This document shows, in pieces, positions 16,861-26,203 of a DNA stretch of 64,000 bases. The stretch is from Bdellovibrio bacteriovorus (GTDB lineage Bacteria > Bdellovibrionota > Bdellovibrionia > Bdellovibrionales > Bdellovibrionaceae), in NCBI RefSeq assembly GCF_001592755.1, contig NZ_LUKF01000007.1, positions 18,801-82,800 of the forward strand, in the 5' to 3' direction. Made by a program: the position numbers and the translations under genes. Below the pieces are notes generated by a model. That model was not told the DNA's origin. It worked only from the letters and a program-made list of their open reading frames with translations, and ran no database searches. Every line of letters starts with the position of its first letter. The stretch's first letter is position 1.

Positions 16861-17490
16861 TTAAACACCTTTTTTCTTAGCATAAGCAAGGCAAAGTTCT
16901 TTAACGCTCTCTAAGTTTTGGAAAATGCTTTTCACTTGTTTGCTGTAGTAGTTGTAAAACGCTACTGCTGGGATCGCCACGAAAAGGCCCGCTGCCGTTG
17001 CCACAAGGGCCATAGAGATACCGGCCATCACCGTTTGTTGTCCCGCTTCTGGAGTTGTCGCCAAATCATTGAAGGCCTTCATGATACCAAGAACCGTACC
17101 AAATAGACCGATGTAGGGAGCATTGGAACCTACAGTCGCCAAGAAGCCCAAGAATTTTTCTAGCTCAGGACGTTCTGTTAAAGCGAATGTATTAAAAATT
17201 TCTTCTAGACCTTTGCTGCCTGATTCACGCATGTGTTTCATAGCGTAACCTGCGGCGCGACCCTCAACAGAGTTTGGATCTTTCGCAAGATCTTCCACAT
17301 CATCAAGACTGTTGCTTTGCAAAGCCAGCTTAATGCGTGCGCGAACACGTTGTGATTCTGCCGAGATTTTTTTAAGTGCAAAATAACGTTCCAAAATCAT
17401 GCCGATGCTGAGCACACTGAGCACAAGTAAGATCCATAAAACGACCTGATCTGCCAGGTGGGCTACTGTAAATATTTTTTCTGTGAGCAT
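16861..17490 (-). CDS. MotA/TolQ/ExbB family proton channel protein
   Basis: 209 residues with three membrane segments (about 14-32, 115-145 and 160-182). The conserved region LGFLATVGSNAPYIGLFGTVLGIMKAF and the following GISMALVATAAGLFVAIPAV are the usual TolQ/ExbB marks. It pairs with the ExbD/TolR gene immediately downstream. Strong ribosome site GGAGG before the ATG. Confidence 0.93.
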   Translation of the reverse strand: MLTEKIFTVAHLADQVVLWILLVLSVLSIGMILERYFALKKISAESQRVRARIKLALQSNSLDDVEDLAKDPNSVEGRAAGYAMKHMRESGSKGLEEIFNTFALTERPELEKFLGFLATVGSNAPYIGLFGTVLGIMKAFNDLATTPEAGQQTVMAGISMALVATAAGLFVAIPAVAFYNYYSKQVKSIFQNLESVKELCLAYAKKKGV

Positions 17491-17567
17491 CGGTGATTTC
17501 CTCCAAATCTTTGACTGCGCAAAATTATTGATCCATTATCTCTAAAACCATTACTTCCGGTCAAGGT

Positions 17568-19376
17568 ATGCAGAAAGTCATTTTAACTCTTCTTCTCACA
17601 CTCCTGAGCTTGGTCCAGCTTTCTTGCAAGGCGAACGACAAAAACTCCGTTTTAGTCATCGCCGTGGATGAGTTGACCATTAGCGACGTGCTATGCAGTC
17701 AGGAAGAAGCAGAAAGATCCGGCTTTCAATTGCTTTGCAATGAATCGGTTCGTTTCACTCACGCTTTTTCACCTTCGACTCTTTCAGTTCCGGCATTGGC
17801 ATCCTTGCTTACGGGTCTTTACCCATATCAACATAAAGTGCGCCACAACGGTCGCCCTGGTCTAGCTCCCGAAATTGAAATGGTTTCTGAGCTTGCTCTT
17901 CAACAAGACTATCGTACGAGTTTCTTTTCAGGCGGAGCACCCGTTTTTCGTCGTTCCGGGTTGAACCAAGGCTTTGAACTTTTTGAAGACAACATCGTTC
18001 CCACCTTTTCAAGTCTATTTCGCCCTTTTAAAAAGAACGCGGATGCCTTCACGCAATGGCTGCAACAGGACGTCGATACAGATGCGTTTTTTAGCGTGCT
18101 TTATGTTCCTGATTTGATCTTCACCACCACCGAAACCGTGACGGATCTGGGGGAAACCAGAAATCTCAGTTTTGAAAGTCAGCTCGACGAGCTTGATGAA
18201 AGCCTCTATGAACTTTTTCAAAATCTGAAGGCGGCAAAACGCTGGGATAATACAACCGTGGTTCTTGTGGGCCTGAACGGTCACACGACCAGTGACCGCT
18301 ACAAAGAACTTTCGTCGCTCAACTTGCACGGTGAAAATACACAGGTGGCTTTGTTCATTAAGCCGGCGCAAAAAAGAAAACGGGATTTAGCCATTCATTG
18401 GAAAGTGGATCAGAACGTCACTTTAGTGGATGTGGGCCGCACTCTTTTTGAACTTCTTGGTGAAAGTAATCTGGATGCGGACTCTAGCTTTCCGGTCCAC
18501 TCTCTTTTAGGCGCTTTGAAAAGTCCGAACGTCACTTGGCCGGAAGATCGTCCCCTTTTGATTGAATCTGGATGGGCTTTTTGGCGAAAAGCGGGACCGA
18601 TTCGCACAGCCGCCATTTCTCACCATGTTCTTTACATCAATGATGAAAATCCTTTGCTCTACAACACATTGGTGGACCGTTTTGAAGTCAATCCCTTGCC
18701 CCTTTTACAAGAAAGTATTTTGCCGACGACACAAAAGCTGCAGGGCCTTTTAAGCAAGAATCAATTTCCGGTATTCCCGCCGATTCAATCCGAGTGGACG
18801 AAGAAATTAAGCCTGCCTTTTGCGCGATGGATGCGTGCGGATCAGGAAGCAGAGTTGTTGCGAGATCTAAGACGTCTTTTAATGCAGCAGCCGCAAAGCT
18901 TGGACCTATTAAATTGGACAGCTCAGATTGCTTTAAATCAAAAAGACTGGGAAACGCTTAAAAATCTCGGCCTTAAAAATAAGATTTCTGTATGGCAGTA
19001 CGTCGCTGAAAGAAATCTGAACGCCAAATCAACAAAGGTTGTTGATTCGTGCTTCCCTTTATTGACGGCACCGAGCATTGAAACCGAACAGCTTAAAAAC
19101 TGCAGCGACCCTTTATTTCTCGAATATATCGATTGGATTCGTGCCGACGTGCGCGGGCTATCTAAGGAAGCGCAACGAAAACGTTTTGAACGCTCGTTCA
19201 GAAACTACATGTTAGATCAACAAATTCAGCGTGCGAATATTGCTGCGGGACTTATTTGGGATACATCGCGCGAAAACATCTTCGCTCCCTCACGCACAGA
19301 GTTCGCCCTGAACCTTCCAGAATACGCGAAAATTCGTTCGCAGGCGTATAAAGCTCTACAAACGGAAGACTACTAA
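17568..19376 (+). CDS. sulfatase-like lipoprotein (alkaline phosphatase superfamily), metal site degenerate
   Basis: 602 residues. Signal peptide with lipobox LVQLSC (Cys20). Residues about 25-290 follow the sulfatase/phosphoethanolamine-transferase fold: the opening VLVIAVDELT, STLSVPALASLLTGLYPYQH (the sulfatase active-site loop in Ser form, S-x-P-A), then VLVGLNGHTTSDR and NLHGENTQVALFIK. In active members the last block reads DHG; here it is NGH and one N-terminal metal Asp is Glu/Leu-flanked, so metal binding may be altered or lost. The last 200 residues are helical and unrecognised. Substrate unknown. Confidence 0.75.
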   Translation: MQKVILTLLLTLLSLVQLSCKANDKNSVLVIAVDELTISDVLCSQEEAERSGFQLLCNESVRFTHAFSPSTLSVPALASLLTGLYPYQHKVRHNGRPGLAPEIEMVSELALQQDYRTSFFSGGAPVFRRSGLNQGFELFEDNIVPTFSSLFRPFKKNADAFTQWLQQDVDTDAFFSVLYVPDLIFTTTETVTDLGETRNLSFESQLDELDESLYELFQNLKAAKRWDNTTVVLVGLNGHTTSDRYKELSSLNLHGENTQVALFIKPAQKRKRDLAIHWKVDQNVTLVDVGRTLFELLGESNLDADSSFPVHSLLGALKSPNVTWPEDRPLLIESGWAFWRKAGPIRTAAISHHVLYINDENPLLYNTLVDRFEVNPLPLLQESILPTTQKLQGLLSKNQFPVFPPIQSEWTKKLSLPFARWMRADQEAELLRDLRRLLMQQPQSLDLLNWTAQIALNQKDWETLKNLGLKNKISVWQYVAERNLNAKSTKVVDSCFPLLTAPSIETEQLKNCSDPLFLEYIDWIRADVRGLSKEAQRKRFERSFRNYMLDQQIQRANIAAGLIWDTSRENIFAPSRTEFALNLPEYAKIRSQAYKALQTEDY

Positions 19377-19379
19377 ATT

Positions 19380-20066
19380 TTATTCTTCAACTTTGATAAG
19401 GCCTAACCAAAAGGGAGCTTCAGGATTTTCCTGAATCATCTTCGTGGTGACGGACCCCAATTCCGCGGGTTCCGATTGAGAAACCCATAACGACGTCGCA
19501 ATCGTGGTACTGGCTAAAAGAATCAAACGGTCGCCGTCGTTCACGGAAGTATGCCCGCATTGAATGGAGCATGTTGGTTCAAGTCCCAATAGCTGCGCTG
19601 GAAGTGGTGGTAAAGAATCCCCATCGTCCAGACGTTCACTAGAAAGATCCAGCCCGATGGATAAAGGCTGAAGACTTTTATTTTTTCTTTGAATAAATAA
19701 ACTGGGGCAACCGACTTGCGCCCACGCCAGCTGAGTCCCGCGACGAAATAACGCCAGGATTTCGACGCCTGAAAAATACTCCATCTTATTTTCACCGCGA
19801 TACAGAATGTCGTTCGCAATAAGAATTCCCGTGCGAACGTAATTCACTTCATCGGTCAGACAGCTTAAAAATTCAAAAGGAGAGGTCACTTCCACATCGG
19901 ACTTGGCAGCGCTCACGTACTTTACGACTTCATCCAAAGCTCTTTGAGCGTGTTCTGGCTGTCCCCAAGATGTCGCCACAATAATCAAGGAGCCGTCGTC
20001 TTCTTGATGCACAAGAGGTTTAGGACGCAGAATTTTCGTACTGTAAGATCTTTCCTGCAACTTCAC
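19380..20066 (-). CDS. PP2C-like protein, probably catalytically degenerate
   Basis: 228 residues, GTG start overlapping the upstream stop by one base (TAGTG). Some segments resemble PP2C-type Ser/Thr phosphatases: SLIIVATSW near the N-terminus, GVEILALFRRGTQLAWAQVGCPSLFIQR (cf. hydrophobic strand plus GDS-R-yl), and VNDGDRLILLASTTIA (cf. GDRLLLCSDGL). The metal-binding DG and GD-SR aspartates are missing or replaced (VGCPS; ASTTI), so activity is doubtful. Last gene of the FHA operon: a phosphatase-like partner beside phosphothreonine-binding domains makes biological sense. The family call is tentative. Confidence 0.5.
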   Translation of the reverse strand: MKLQERSYSTKILRPKPLVHQEDDGSLIIVATSWGQPEHAQRALDEVVKYVSAAKSDVEVTSPFEFLSCLTDEVNYVRTGILIANDILYRGENKMEYFSGVEILALFRRGTQLAWAQVGCPSLFIQRKNKSLQPLSIGLDLSSERLDDGDSLPPLPAQLLGLEPTCSIQCGHTSVNDGDRLILLASTTIATSLWVSQSEPAELGSVTTKMIQENPEAPFWLGLIKVEE

Positions 20067-22108
20067 TAAAGCGCTCCGTACTTCTTCAACTTGATATAAG
20101 CTTTTTTGTAATACTCACCATCCGGAACATCGAGCTCTAGAATTTTCTTCCACTTGTCCTTGGCTCCGGCTTTGGATTCGCCACCATCGACGTTACCAAA
20201 ACTTTCCTCCAAGATACCTTCTTGATAGATCGTCATCATTTGCTTGCGCAATTCACCGGTGTAGCGTTCGATCTTTTCTGGAAGCTCCGGATTTGTTGGA
20301 TCCATGACCCGCGCCTTACGCAATGACATGATGGCGCCTTTTAAGTTTTGAGCCTGATAGAATTTTTCTGCCTCCCCTTGCAAGGAAGCCGTTTTTGAAT
20401 TCATCATTTGGCGAATCGAGGCGATATTGCGTTTGGCTTGTCCCTTGTAGCCGTTAGGATCCGGCAACGGCGCGGCAATGACTTTTTCATAAGCCGCAAT
20501 GGCATCCAAAGGTTTGCCTTTTTTATGAACCTTTTCAGCACTGTTATAGATAGCACGAAGCTTGGATACTTGAGACTGATAAACTGCCTTTTCAGCGGCT
20601 TTGGCATCTCTTTGCGCCGTGATCGCTTCCACCTGAACTTTTAAATCCACAATCCTGGGATGTTCAGGGTTGAACTGCATGACGTCACTTAAGCATTCTT
20701 CCATTTCTGAAATGGTAATATCAGGGTTGATCTTTTTCTGACATTCCACTGCCGCTTTCTGAATTTTTTCTTCAGTTTCAATTTTCGCCTTTTCGATTTG
20801 TTCTTGGCGACGTTGTTGCTCTTGAATGAAGATCGCCTCTTTAGAAAGACGTTCGATCTCTCTGATATCCTCATAGTCCGGAACTAATTCCTGGATTTTG
20901 ATGATTTCATCTTGAGCTAATTGATACTTCCCTTGCATGTAAAGGTTCTTCGCATCTTTATAGCGCTGACGAACCAAAGCTTGTTGCTCTGGAGGAAGTT
21001 TATTAAAGATTTCTAAAGGCGAACCCGGCGCCGTCGAAGCACCTGGTTGTGGAACCGGAGGTTTTGCGGTGTCGTCACCGGAAAAGAAATAAGCCAAGGC
21101 CAACAAAAGAACCGCACCGGCAATAATCTTCGGACGATTCTTTTGAAAATCAAATTTCCCGTCAGCTACCGGAGTCGGGTGAGGCATCGGCGCCCCAGGA
21201 TATTGCATTTGCGGCTGATACGGCATTGGCGCCATACCACCTTGATAGGCCATCAGCTCATGCTGTTGTTGCTGCTGGTACTCCATCGGTAAAGCTTCAT
21301 TGCCCACCTGAACTAAAGGATTTGGTGGTGGAACATTGACCAACTCTAAGCGACTTTGGAAACCGGCGTCGTGCAATTCAAAATACAAATAGTTTGTCAG
21401 AACACTGATCGCATCGCCGGAACGTATGGTTGTCGGATCGCTTGAAGAGATCGGATTTCCATTCAACAAAGTACCATTCACGCTACCGAGATCAATAATC
21501 ACATATTGAGAACCCGCGCGACGAATTTCAAATTGGCGTCGGCTGACCCGTTGATCACGAATTTGGATGTGACATGAAGACTCTCGTCCCGCCACCCAGG
21601 ATTCACCGGCATCAAGACGAATTAATTCTTTGGCTTCATTGTTTTGCCCGTCCATGATTTTGATGTAAGCCACTTGGGGGGCCACACCAATCACAGTTTT
21701 TTCTTCACTGCCACCAAAGCCGTCGGAACCTTCGCCCTGCACGGCAGGAAGATTTGCAGAGGTGCCGCCACCATAATCCGGCGTTGGAGCTACGGATTCA
21801 TCTGAAGTTGTGGCTGCAGTCAGTACGAAATCAAATTCATAAGGAGGAATGGAAAATTGACTTCCATGCTCTAAGGCAAACTGTTGCACCTGTTCACCTT
21901 TGTACGTGATATCACCATAACGTGAAATCACATCCACGGTCCAAGCGCCACTCACGAACGACAGCTTAAAGTGTTCGCGCGAGATTCCTTTTTCGGGTTG
22001 CAAGACAATGTCACAATCCTCTTTACGACCCGCCACATAAGTGCGGTCTTCTGTAAGTTGAATGTCGTAAACGGGTTTGCCACGAAGGCGGACTTTGAGG
22101 CGGGCCAT
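20066..22108 (-). CDS. double-FHA membrane protein with TPR-like C-terminal region
   Basis: 680 residues. FHA domain 1 (about 20-90: YVAGRKEDCDIVLQ, GISREHFKLS) and FHA domain 2 (about 165-245: WVAGRESSCHIQI, RVSRRQFEI, DLGSVNGTLLNG) carry the usual R, S-R-H-like and NG contacts for phosphothreonine. A Pro/Gln/Met-rich linker (about 260-320) and one transmembrane helix (PKIIAGAVLLLALAYFF, about 330-346) follow. The C-terminal 330 residues form TPR-like helical repeats (GKYQLAQDEIIKIQEL, GKPLDAIAAYEKVI, NLKGAIMSLRKARVMD). ATG overlaps the previous stop (TAATG). Probably a phospho-dependent scaffold. Confidence 0.88.
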   Translation of the reverse strand: MARLKVRLRGKPVYDIQLTEDRTYVAGRKEDCDIVLQPEKGISREHFKLSFVSGAWTVDVISRYGDITYKGEQVQQFALEHGSQFSIPPYEFDFVLTAATTSDESVAPTPDYGGGTSANLPAVQGEGSDGFGGSEEKTVIGVAPQVAYIKIMDGQNNEAKELIRLDAGESWVAGRESSCHIQIRDQRVSRRQFEIRRAGSQYVIIDLGSVNGTLLNGNPISSSDPTTIRSGDAISVLTNYLYFELHDAGFQSRLELVNVPPPNPLVQVGNEALPMEYQQQQQHELMAYQGGMAPMPYQPQMQYPGAPMPHPTPVADGKFDFQKNRPKIIAGAVLLLALAYFFSGDDTAKPPVPQPGASTAPGSPLEIFNKLPPEQQALVRQRYKDAKNLYMQGKYQLAQDEIIKIQELVPDYEDIREIERLSKEAIFIQEQQRRQEQIEKAKIETEEKIQKAAVECQKKINPDITISEMEECLSDVMQFNPEHPRIVDLKVQVEAITAQRDAKAAEKAVYQSQVSKLRAIYNSAEKVHKKGKPLDAIAAYEKVIAAPLPDPNGYKGQAKRNIASIRQMMNSKTASLQGEAEKFYQAQNLKGAIMSLRKARVMDPTNPELPEKIERYTGELRKQMMTIYQEGILEESFGNVDGGESKAGAKDKWKKILELDVPDGEYYKKAYIKLKKYGAL

Positions 22109-23259
22109 TAGAATCTACCCTCCAAATTCAAAGTACACTCTTCATAGAATTGCTTAGCTTCTTTAAACGTCGGATCATCTTTGCGATTCTGAAGCATCGT
22201 CAGCACATTCTGATAATTTGATTGGCACATACGCCAATTTCTTTTCTCTCTATAACGATTGCCCTGAATCATATTAAACTTAACCAACTCATCAAACTTG
22301 ATCTTCGATAAATGATAATAACGTTTTGCAAGCTCGTTGTCAGGGTCCAGGTTTAATACGACCTGAAAAGCCTCACGTGCACGGGCATACTGACCTTGCT
22401 GAAAGTCGCGGAAACCTTTAATAAAGTTTTCCTGCGCACGACGATACTGAATCGAATCGTACTTTTCTTTCTTGATCGTCAGAAGTTCTTGCGAACGTTT
22501 TTCAGCATCCATCACGTCCTGCATACTGATCGAGCTTGTACGAATCGCATTGGGATCTTTTTTCGCCTTAGTACCCGACGAAGAAAAGAACCACCAGCCT
22601 ACGACCGCTACAATGGCAATGATTCCATAAAAACGAACTTTAGGATTTGCTAAAGGGCCACTCCCCGCAGCTTTAGGTCCTGGACCCGGCATCGGACCCG
22701 CACCCGGCGGAGGAGGTTGATATCCTCCATAAGCCATGGGCTGAGCTGGTGGCATTCCTTGCGGCGGCATTGTCGGCAATCCACCATAGCCTTGCGATGC
22801 ATTCGGTGTCGGCGTTGGTCGAGGCATCGGTGCTTGGGGCTTCGGCATTTGCGGCGTCACCGGAGACGGTGTCGGCGTTAAAATGGAAGCCGTGGGTGAA
22901 GCTAACGGTGCGGACTGAGATACCGACGGTGGCAACTCGGCCTGAAAACGAATCTCTGTATCGCCGATCTGAATCACCGAATCATTGTTAATGATTTCGG
23001 ATTGAATGTTCTGGCCATTCACCAAAACATAGTTCTTCTGACTTAGATTGACGATCACAAATTCGTGACCGGAACGCTGCTTGATTTCTGCATGTTGACG
23101 ACTGGTGCGTGGATCCCCTGAAAGAACGATATCATTTTCAGGGCCACGGCCGATAGTGACTGACGCTTTGGCAAAAGTAGACTTCAAGCCCGCATGCGGA
23201 CCTTTTGTCACTTCAATATTAAATTTAATTGTGTCTTTCACCTGAGGCGCAGCACTCAT
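22108..23259 (-). CDS. FHA-domain membrane protein with TPR-like C-terminal region
   Basis: 383 residues from the ATG at 23259 (TGATG overlap with the upstream stop; a TTG at 23262 is possible). FHA domain at about 20-105 (TIGRGPENDIVLSG, TSRQHAEIKQRSG, NYVLVNGQNI). A Pro-rich linker (about 110-200), one transmembrane helix (VRFYGIIAIVAVVGWWFF) and a helical region with a TPR-like unit (GQYARAREAFQVVLNLDPDN) follow. The domain order repeats that of its downstream neighbour with one FHA instead of two, suggesting duplication within the operon. Confidence 0.88.
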   Translation of the reverse strand: MSAAPQVKDTIKFNIEVTKGPHAGLKSTFAKASVTIGRGPENDIVLSGDPRTSRQHAEIKQRSGHEFVIVNLSQKNYVLVNGQNIQSEIINNDSVIQIGDTEIRFQAELPPSVSQSAPLASPTASILTPTPSPVTPQMPKPQAPMPRPTPTPNASQGYGGLPTMPPQGMPPAQPMAYGGYQPPPPGAGPMPGPGPKAAGSGPLANPKVRFYGIIAIVAVVGWWFFSSSGTKAKKDPNAIRTSSISMQDVMDAEKRSQELLTIKKEKYDSIQYRRAQENFIKGFRDFQQGQYARAREAFQVVLNLDPDNELAKRYYHLSKIKFDELVKFNMIQGNRYREKRNWRMCQSNYQNVLTMLQNRKDDPTFKEAKQFYEECTLNLEGRF

Positions 23260-24926
23260 CAAGAGCTCCCTTCAGTCGGTGAAACCGTCACGATATAATA
23301 ATCAATTTCTTGTCCGCTGGAACACATCGCCTGACAGCTTAAGATACACAAGTGACCACTGAACTCTAACTGGTCCGTGTGGATCGCTCGCGGATTTTCT
23401 CGCGTGCGCGCTAAAAGACCATCCAGGTTCTGCTGAAGGGCTGCATCTGGAATAGTATTAAACATATGACCTTGCAGTTGCGCCACTTCGGCTCTGGCCA
23501 CTTGAGCAAACGAAGCACTGCACGCGATAATACGACCTTCACGTGAAATCGCTATTGACGGGAAGCCGATCAATTGCACTAGATTTTCCGCTTCGCCATC
23601 TTTATTGACAAAGCCTGCTGCTCCCGCGCCACCACTGTCTGCCTCACCATGAATATAGCGAGTTAAAAGACTGTTGATATTTCCAATCAAAGCCTGAAGC
23701 GCAGGGAACTGAAAGTTCACTTCTGTGTTGTCTTTCTTTTCTCTCATCGCGGTATCTAATTGCGCGTTCAAAGTGACAATCGGATACTCAATAAGTTTGT
23801 ACATGAAGAAATAAATCAACAGACCTATAAGAGAAGCGATCACAAGCGTCTGCATGAACAAACTAATTGCTCGTCCGTCATCAAAAGCCAAGCTTCCGAT
23901 ATCATAAAGCACGATGGCGTGCGCTTTCACTGCTTGTTCACCTGTGTTGGGATCAAAGAGCCCAATCGGGAAACTAGCTCCAATAGTTGAAGAATCCACT
24001 TCCACCGCTTGCGGGCGCATTTCGGTACGAGCTCTATGTACAAATGGCAAGTCCGGCGTCGTTCCCGCGCGAGTTGCCGGCGCCAGAATCATCCCGTCAG
24101 ATTGTTGCACAATCAGAACCTGCTTCACACCGTCTTCGGCTTCCGCGGCGTTTGTGCTTAATGACGAATAGCTGTTTTGAATAAGAGCCGCCTGATTGAT
24201 CGTCGCCAAAGTTCTTGCGATTGAAGCCGCGCGACGTTTACTTTCACTGATAATGCTGGCTCTTGTGATGGCCACCATCGGGATCATCGAAAGCAAGGTT
24301 GTCGAAAAAATGAATAATGCGACAAAGCCCAAAAGAACTAGTTTTAATTCCAGGAATTGTGGAAGTTTGTAAACTCCAGGCAAAGCCACACGATCTAAGT
24401 AATCGTTGACCTTATCCATCAAACCTTTAAATCCACCTTGTTGATACGCAGGCGCTGGCGCCGGAGCACCCGGTGCGGCGCCAGGCATGGCTCCCATCGG
24501 TTGCGGCATACCTTGAGGCATTCCATTCGGCATTCCCATTTGCTGCGGCATTTGCGGAGCCGCGCCTCCGCCGTAATAAGGCATCGGTGCCGGAACACCT
24601 TGTCCCTGTTGAGGGCGCGGTGTCTGCGGGCGAGCTTCAGGAGCTGGAATTACATCGACTAAAATATCATGTACGCCCAGCTTATCACCCAGTCTCATAA
24701 TACCGTTTTGAATACGGATACCATTTAAATAAGTGCCGTTGCTGGATTTCAAATCTGTGATGACAATTTTTTCTTTAAAGACAGCGACTTCGGTATGTTC
24801 TTTAGAAACACCTGGAGACACCAACTTGATATCACATTGCGGAGCACGGCCAATGAGGTTTTTCCCCATCTTAAGCTCAATAATTTGTCCCGCCTGAGGG
24901 CCGGTTAAAATCCTAAGCGCCCACAT
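23259..24926 (-). CDS. FHA-domain membrane sensor with PAS-like C-terminal domain
   Basis: 555 residues. FHA domain at about 1-95 (NLIGRAPQCDIKLV, GVSKEHTEVAVF, DLKSSNGTYLNG), a long Pro/Gly/Met/Gln linker (about 100-170), and a membrane helix (LVLLGFVALFIFSTTLLSMI). A periplasmic region of about 110 residues and a second membrane helix (TLVIASLIGLLIYFFMYKLI) follow. The cytoplasmic end looks PAS-like (LVQLIGFPSIAISREGRIIACSASF). No kinase or cyclase domain follows, so it probably signals by protein contact. The start overlaps the DUF192 gene by 14 bp. Confidence 0.86.
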   Translation of the reverse strand: MWALRILTGPQAGQIIELKMGKNLIGRAPQCDIKLVSPGVSKEHTEVAVFKEKIVITDLKSSNGTYLNGIRIQNGIMRLGDKLGVHDILVDVIPAPEARPQTPRPQQGQGVPAPMPYYGGGAAPQMPQQMGMPNGMPQGMPQPMGAMPGAAPGAPAPAPAYQQGGFKGLMDKVNDYLDRVALPGVYKLPQFLELKLVLLGFVALFIFSTTLLSMIPMVAITRASIISESKRRAASIARTLATINQAALIQNSYSSLSTNAAEAEDGVKQVLIVQQSDGMILAPATRAGTTPDLPFVHRARTEMRPQAVEVDSSTIGASFPIGLFDPNTGEQAVKAHAIVLYDIGSLAFDDGRAISLFMQTLVIASLIGLLIYFFMYKLIEYPIVTLNAQLDTAMREKKDNTEVNFQFPALQALIGNINSLLTRYIHGEADSGGAGAAGFVNKDGEAENLVQLIGFPSIAISREGRIIACSASFAQVARAEVAQLQGHMFNTIPDAALQQNLDGLLARTRENPRAIHTDQLEFSGHLCILSCQAMCSSGQEIDYYIVTVSPTEGSS

Positions 24927-25263
24927 AAAGTTGATCTCCCACGCTGACTTTCATTTTGCTGACCGAACCTGCTGACATTTCAATGACGGAACTGGCTCCC
25001 CATACAGGAAAAACCAAACGTCCCGGTCGCACATCTTCGTAGATTGCTTTGACCTTCAAGTTTTTATCTACGAACACACAATCAATAGAAAACTGCATAA
25101 AGAACGTGTGAATGCTATTGCATCTTAAAATCCACAATGCTTCTTCTTGAGGTAATGAAGCGCGACCCAAAAGGCCCTTGCCCCGACTCCAGAAAGTTTT
25201 TGCTACTTTCAGATCCGGAACTAAAGTTTGATTTGTCGTTTTGTTAATCAAAGCTGCCATCAT
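24913..25263 (-). CDS. DUF192 (UPF0127) family protein
   Basis: 116 residues. Typical features: an ARTFWSRGKGLLGR-like opening (KTFWSRGKGLLGRASL), the NSIHTFFMQFSIDCVFVDKNLKV core and PGRLVFPVWGASSVIEMSAG. The biochemical role of the family is unknown. No signal peptide is seen. Two bases separate it from the tadC-like stop, and DUF192 genes are commonly found close to Tad pilus genes. Confidence 0.88.
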   Translation of the reverse strand: MMAALINKTTNQTLVPDLKVAKTFWSRGKGLLGRASLPQEEALWILRCNSIHTFFMQFSIDCVFVDKNLKVKAIYEDVRPGRLVFPVWGASSVIEMSAGSVSKMKVSVGDQLYVGA

Positions 25264-25265
25264 CT

Positions 25266-26174
25266 TTATTTCCCGCCGTACATAAAGGACACGGCCACCG
25301 GTCCAAACACGATAATGAAGACCGCTGGTAAAATAAATAACATCAAAGGAATCAAAATAGTCTGCGATGCTTTCGCACCGGCTTTTTCAGCGCGAACGAA
25401 TCTTTCTAGACGCATCTGCACCGACTGATCTTTCAAAACTTGAGAAATACTGGCACCCGTAGACTCGGCATCCACTAGAACCGCGACGAAGCTTGTAATC
25501 TCGTTCATATCCAAACGCTCGGCCATGTCTTTTAAGGCTTGGGTTTTGGAGGCACCGATTTTAATATCTTTCAAAACTGTTCCCAGTTCATCAGCAAGGA
25601 CGCTGTCTGTACCTTGTGCCTTATCCACGATTTTTTGAATCGCCGAAAAGAAATCCAGACCGGCTTCAACGGACAACGCCAAAAGATCAATGAAGAAAGG
25701 AAGATCTGCGCGCACAGAAAGCTCACGGCGTTTCTTTTCACCTTTGGCGTGAATTTGCGGAAGATAGAAACCCATCAATCCCACACCAATCACCATAGGA
25801 ACGGGCAATCCCAACTGCAAAGAGAAGTTCATGATCAAAAGGAAGATCGGGAACATCACGCCCCATAAAAGCTGCAAGCCAATGAACTCATCTTCGTTGA
25901 TTTCTGCGGAAAGACCTGAGGTCTTAATGTATTTGCGAACCCGTTTGCGATAACCTTCACTGCGAATTCTTAAAGCGTGCTGCAAAGTGAATTGATGAAC
26001 CAAAGGACGCGAAAAATTGATGATCGCGTTTTTAGATTTAACGGGTTCATCATTGTTGGCCCACGAAAGTTGTTGCTTGTCGGTGTTGCTTGCGAAAATG
26101 GAATTTACAAATAGGAACACCGCCACTCCCGCGAGTAGCAAGCCTAGAATCAGCATTAATTCTGCGCTTCCCAT
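25266..26174 (-). CDS. type II secretion F / TadC-like membrane protein
   Basis: 302 residues. An N-terminal helix (MLILGLLLAGVAVFLFVNSI), a central pair (LLWGVMFPIFLLIMNFS, VMIGVGLMGFYLP) and a C-terminal helix (ILIPLMLFILPAVFIIVFGPV) enclose a T2SSF domain (about 155-285: RADLPFFIDLLALSVEAGLDFFSAI). This is the TadB/TadC-type inner-membrane platform of Tad (Flp) pili. No TadA ATPase, TadB, secretin or Flp pilin lies in the window. It heads a six-gene operon with FHA proteins. Ribosome site AGAGG. Called TadC-like rather than TadC because the rest of the machine is absent. Confidence 0.85.
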   Translation of the reverse strand: MGSAELMLILGLLLAGVAVFLFVNSIFASNTDKQQLSWANNDEPVKSKNAIINFSRPLVHQFTLQHALRIRSEGYRKRVRKYIKTSGLSAEINEDEFIGLQLLWGVMFPIFLLIMNFSLQLGLPVPMVIGVGLMGFYLPQIHAKGEKKRRELSVRADLPFFIDLLALSVEAGLDFFSAIQKIVDKAQGTDSVLADELGTVLKDIKIGASKTQALKDMAERLDMNEITSFVAVLVDAESTGASISQVLKDQSVQMRLERFVRAEKAGAKASQTILIPLMLFILPAVFIIVFGPVAVSFMYGGK

Positions 26175-26203
26175 TTGTGCCTCTTTGTGTTCAAGTAAAT
26201 CTC

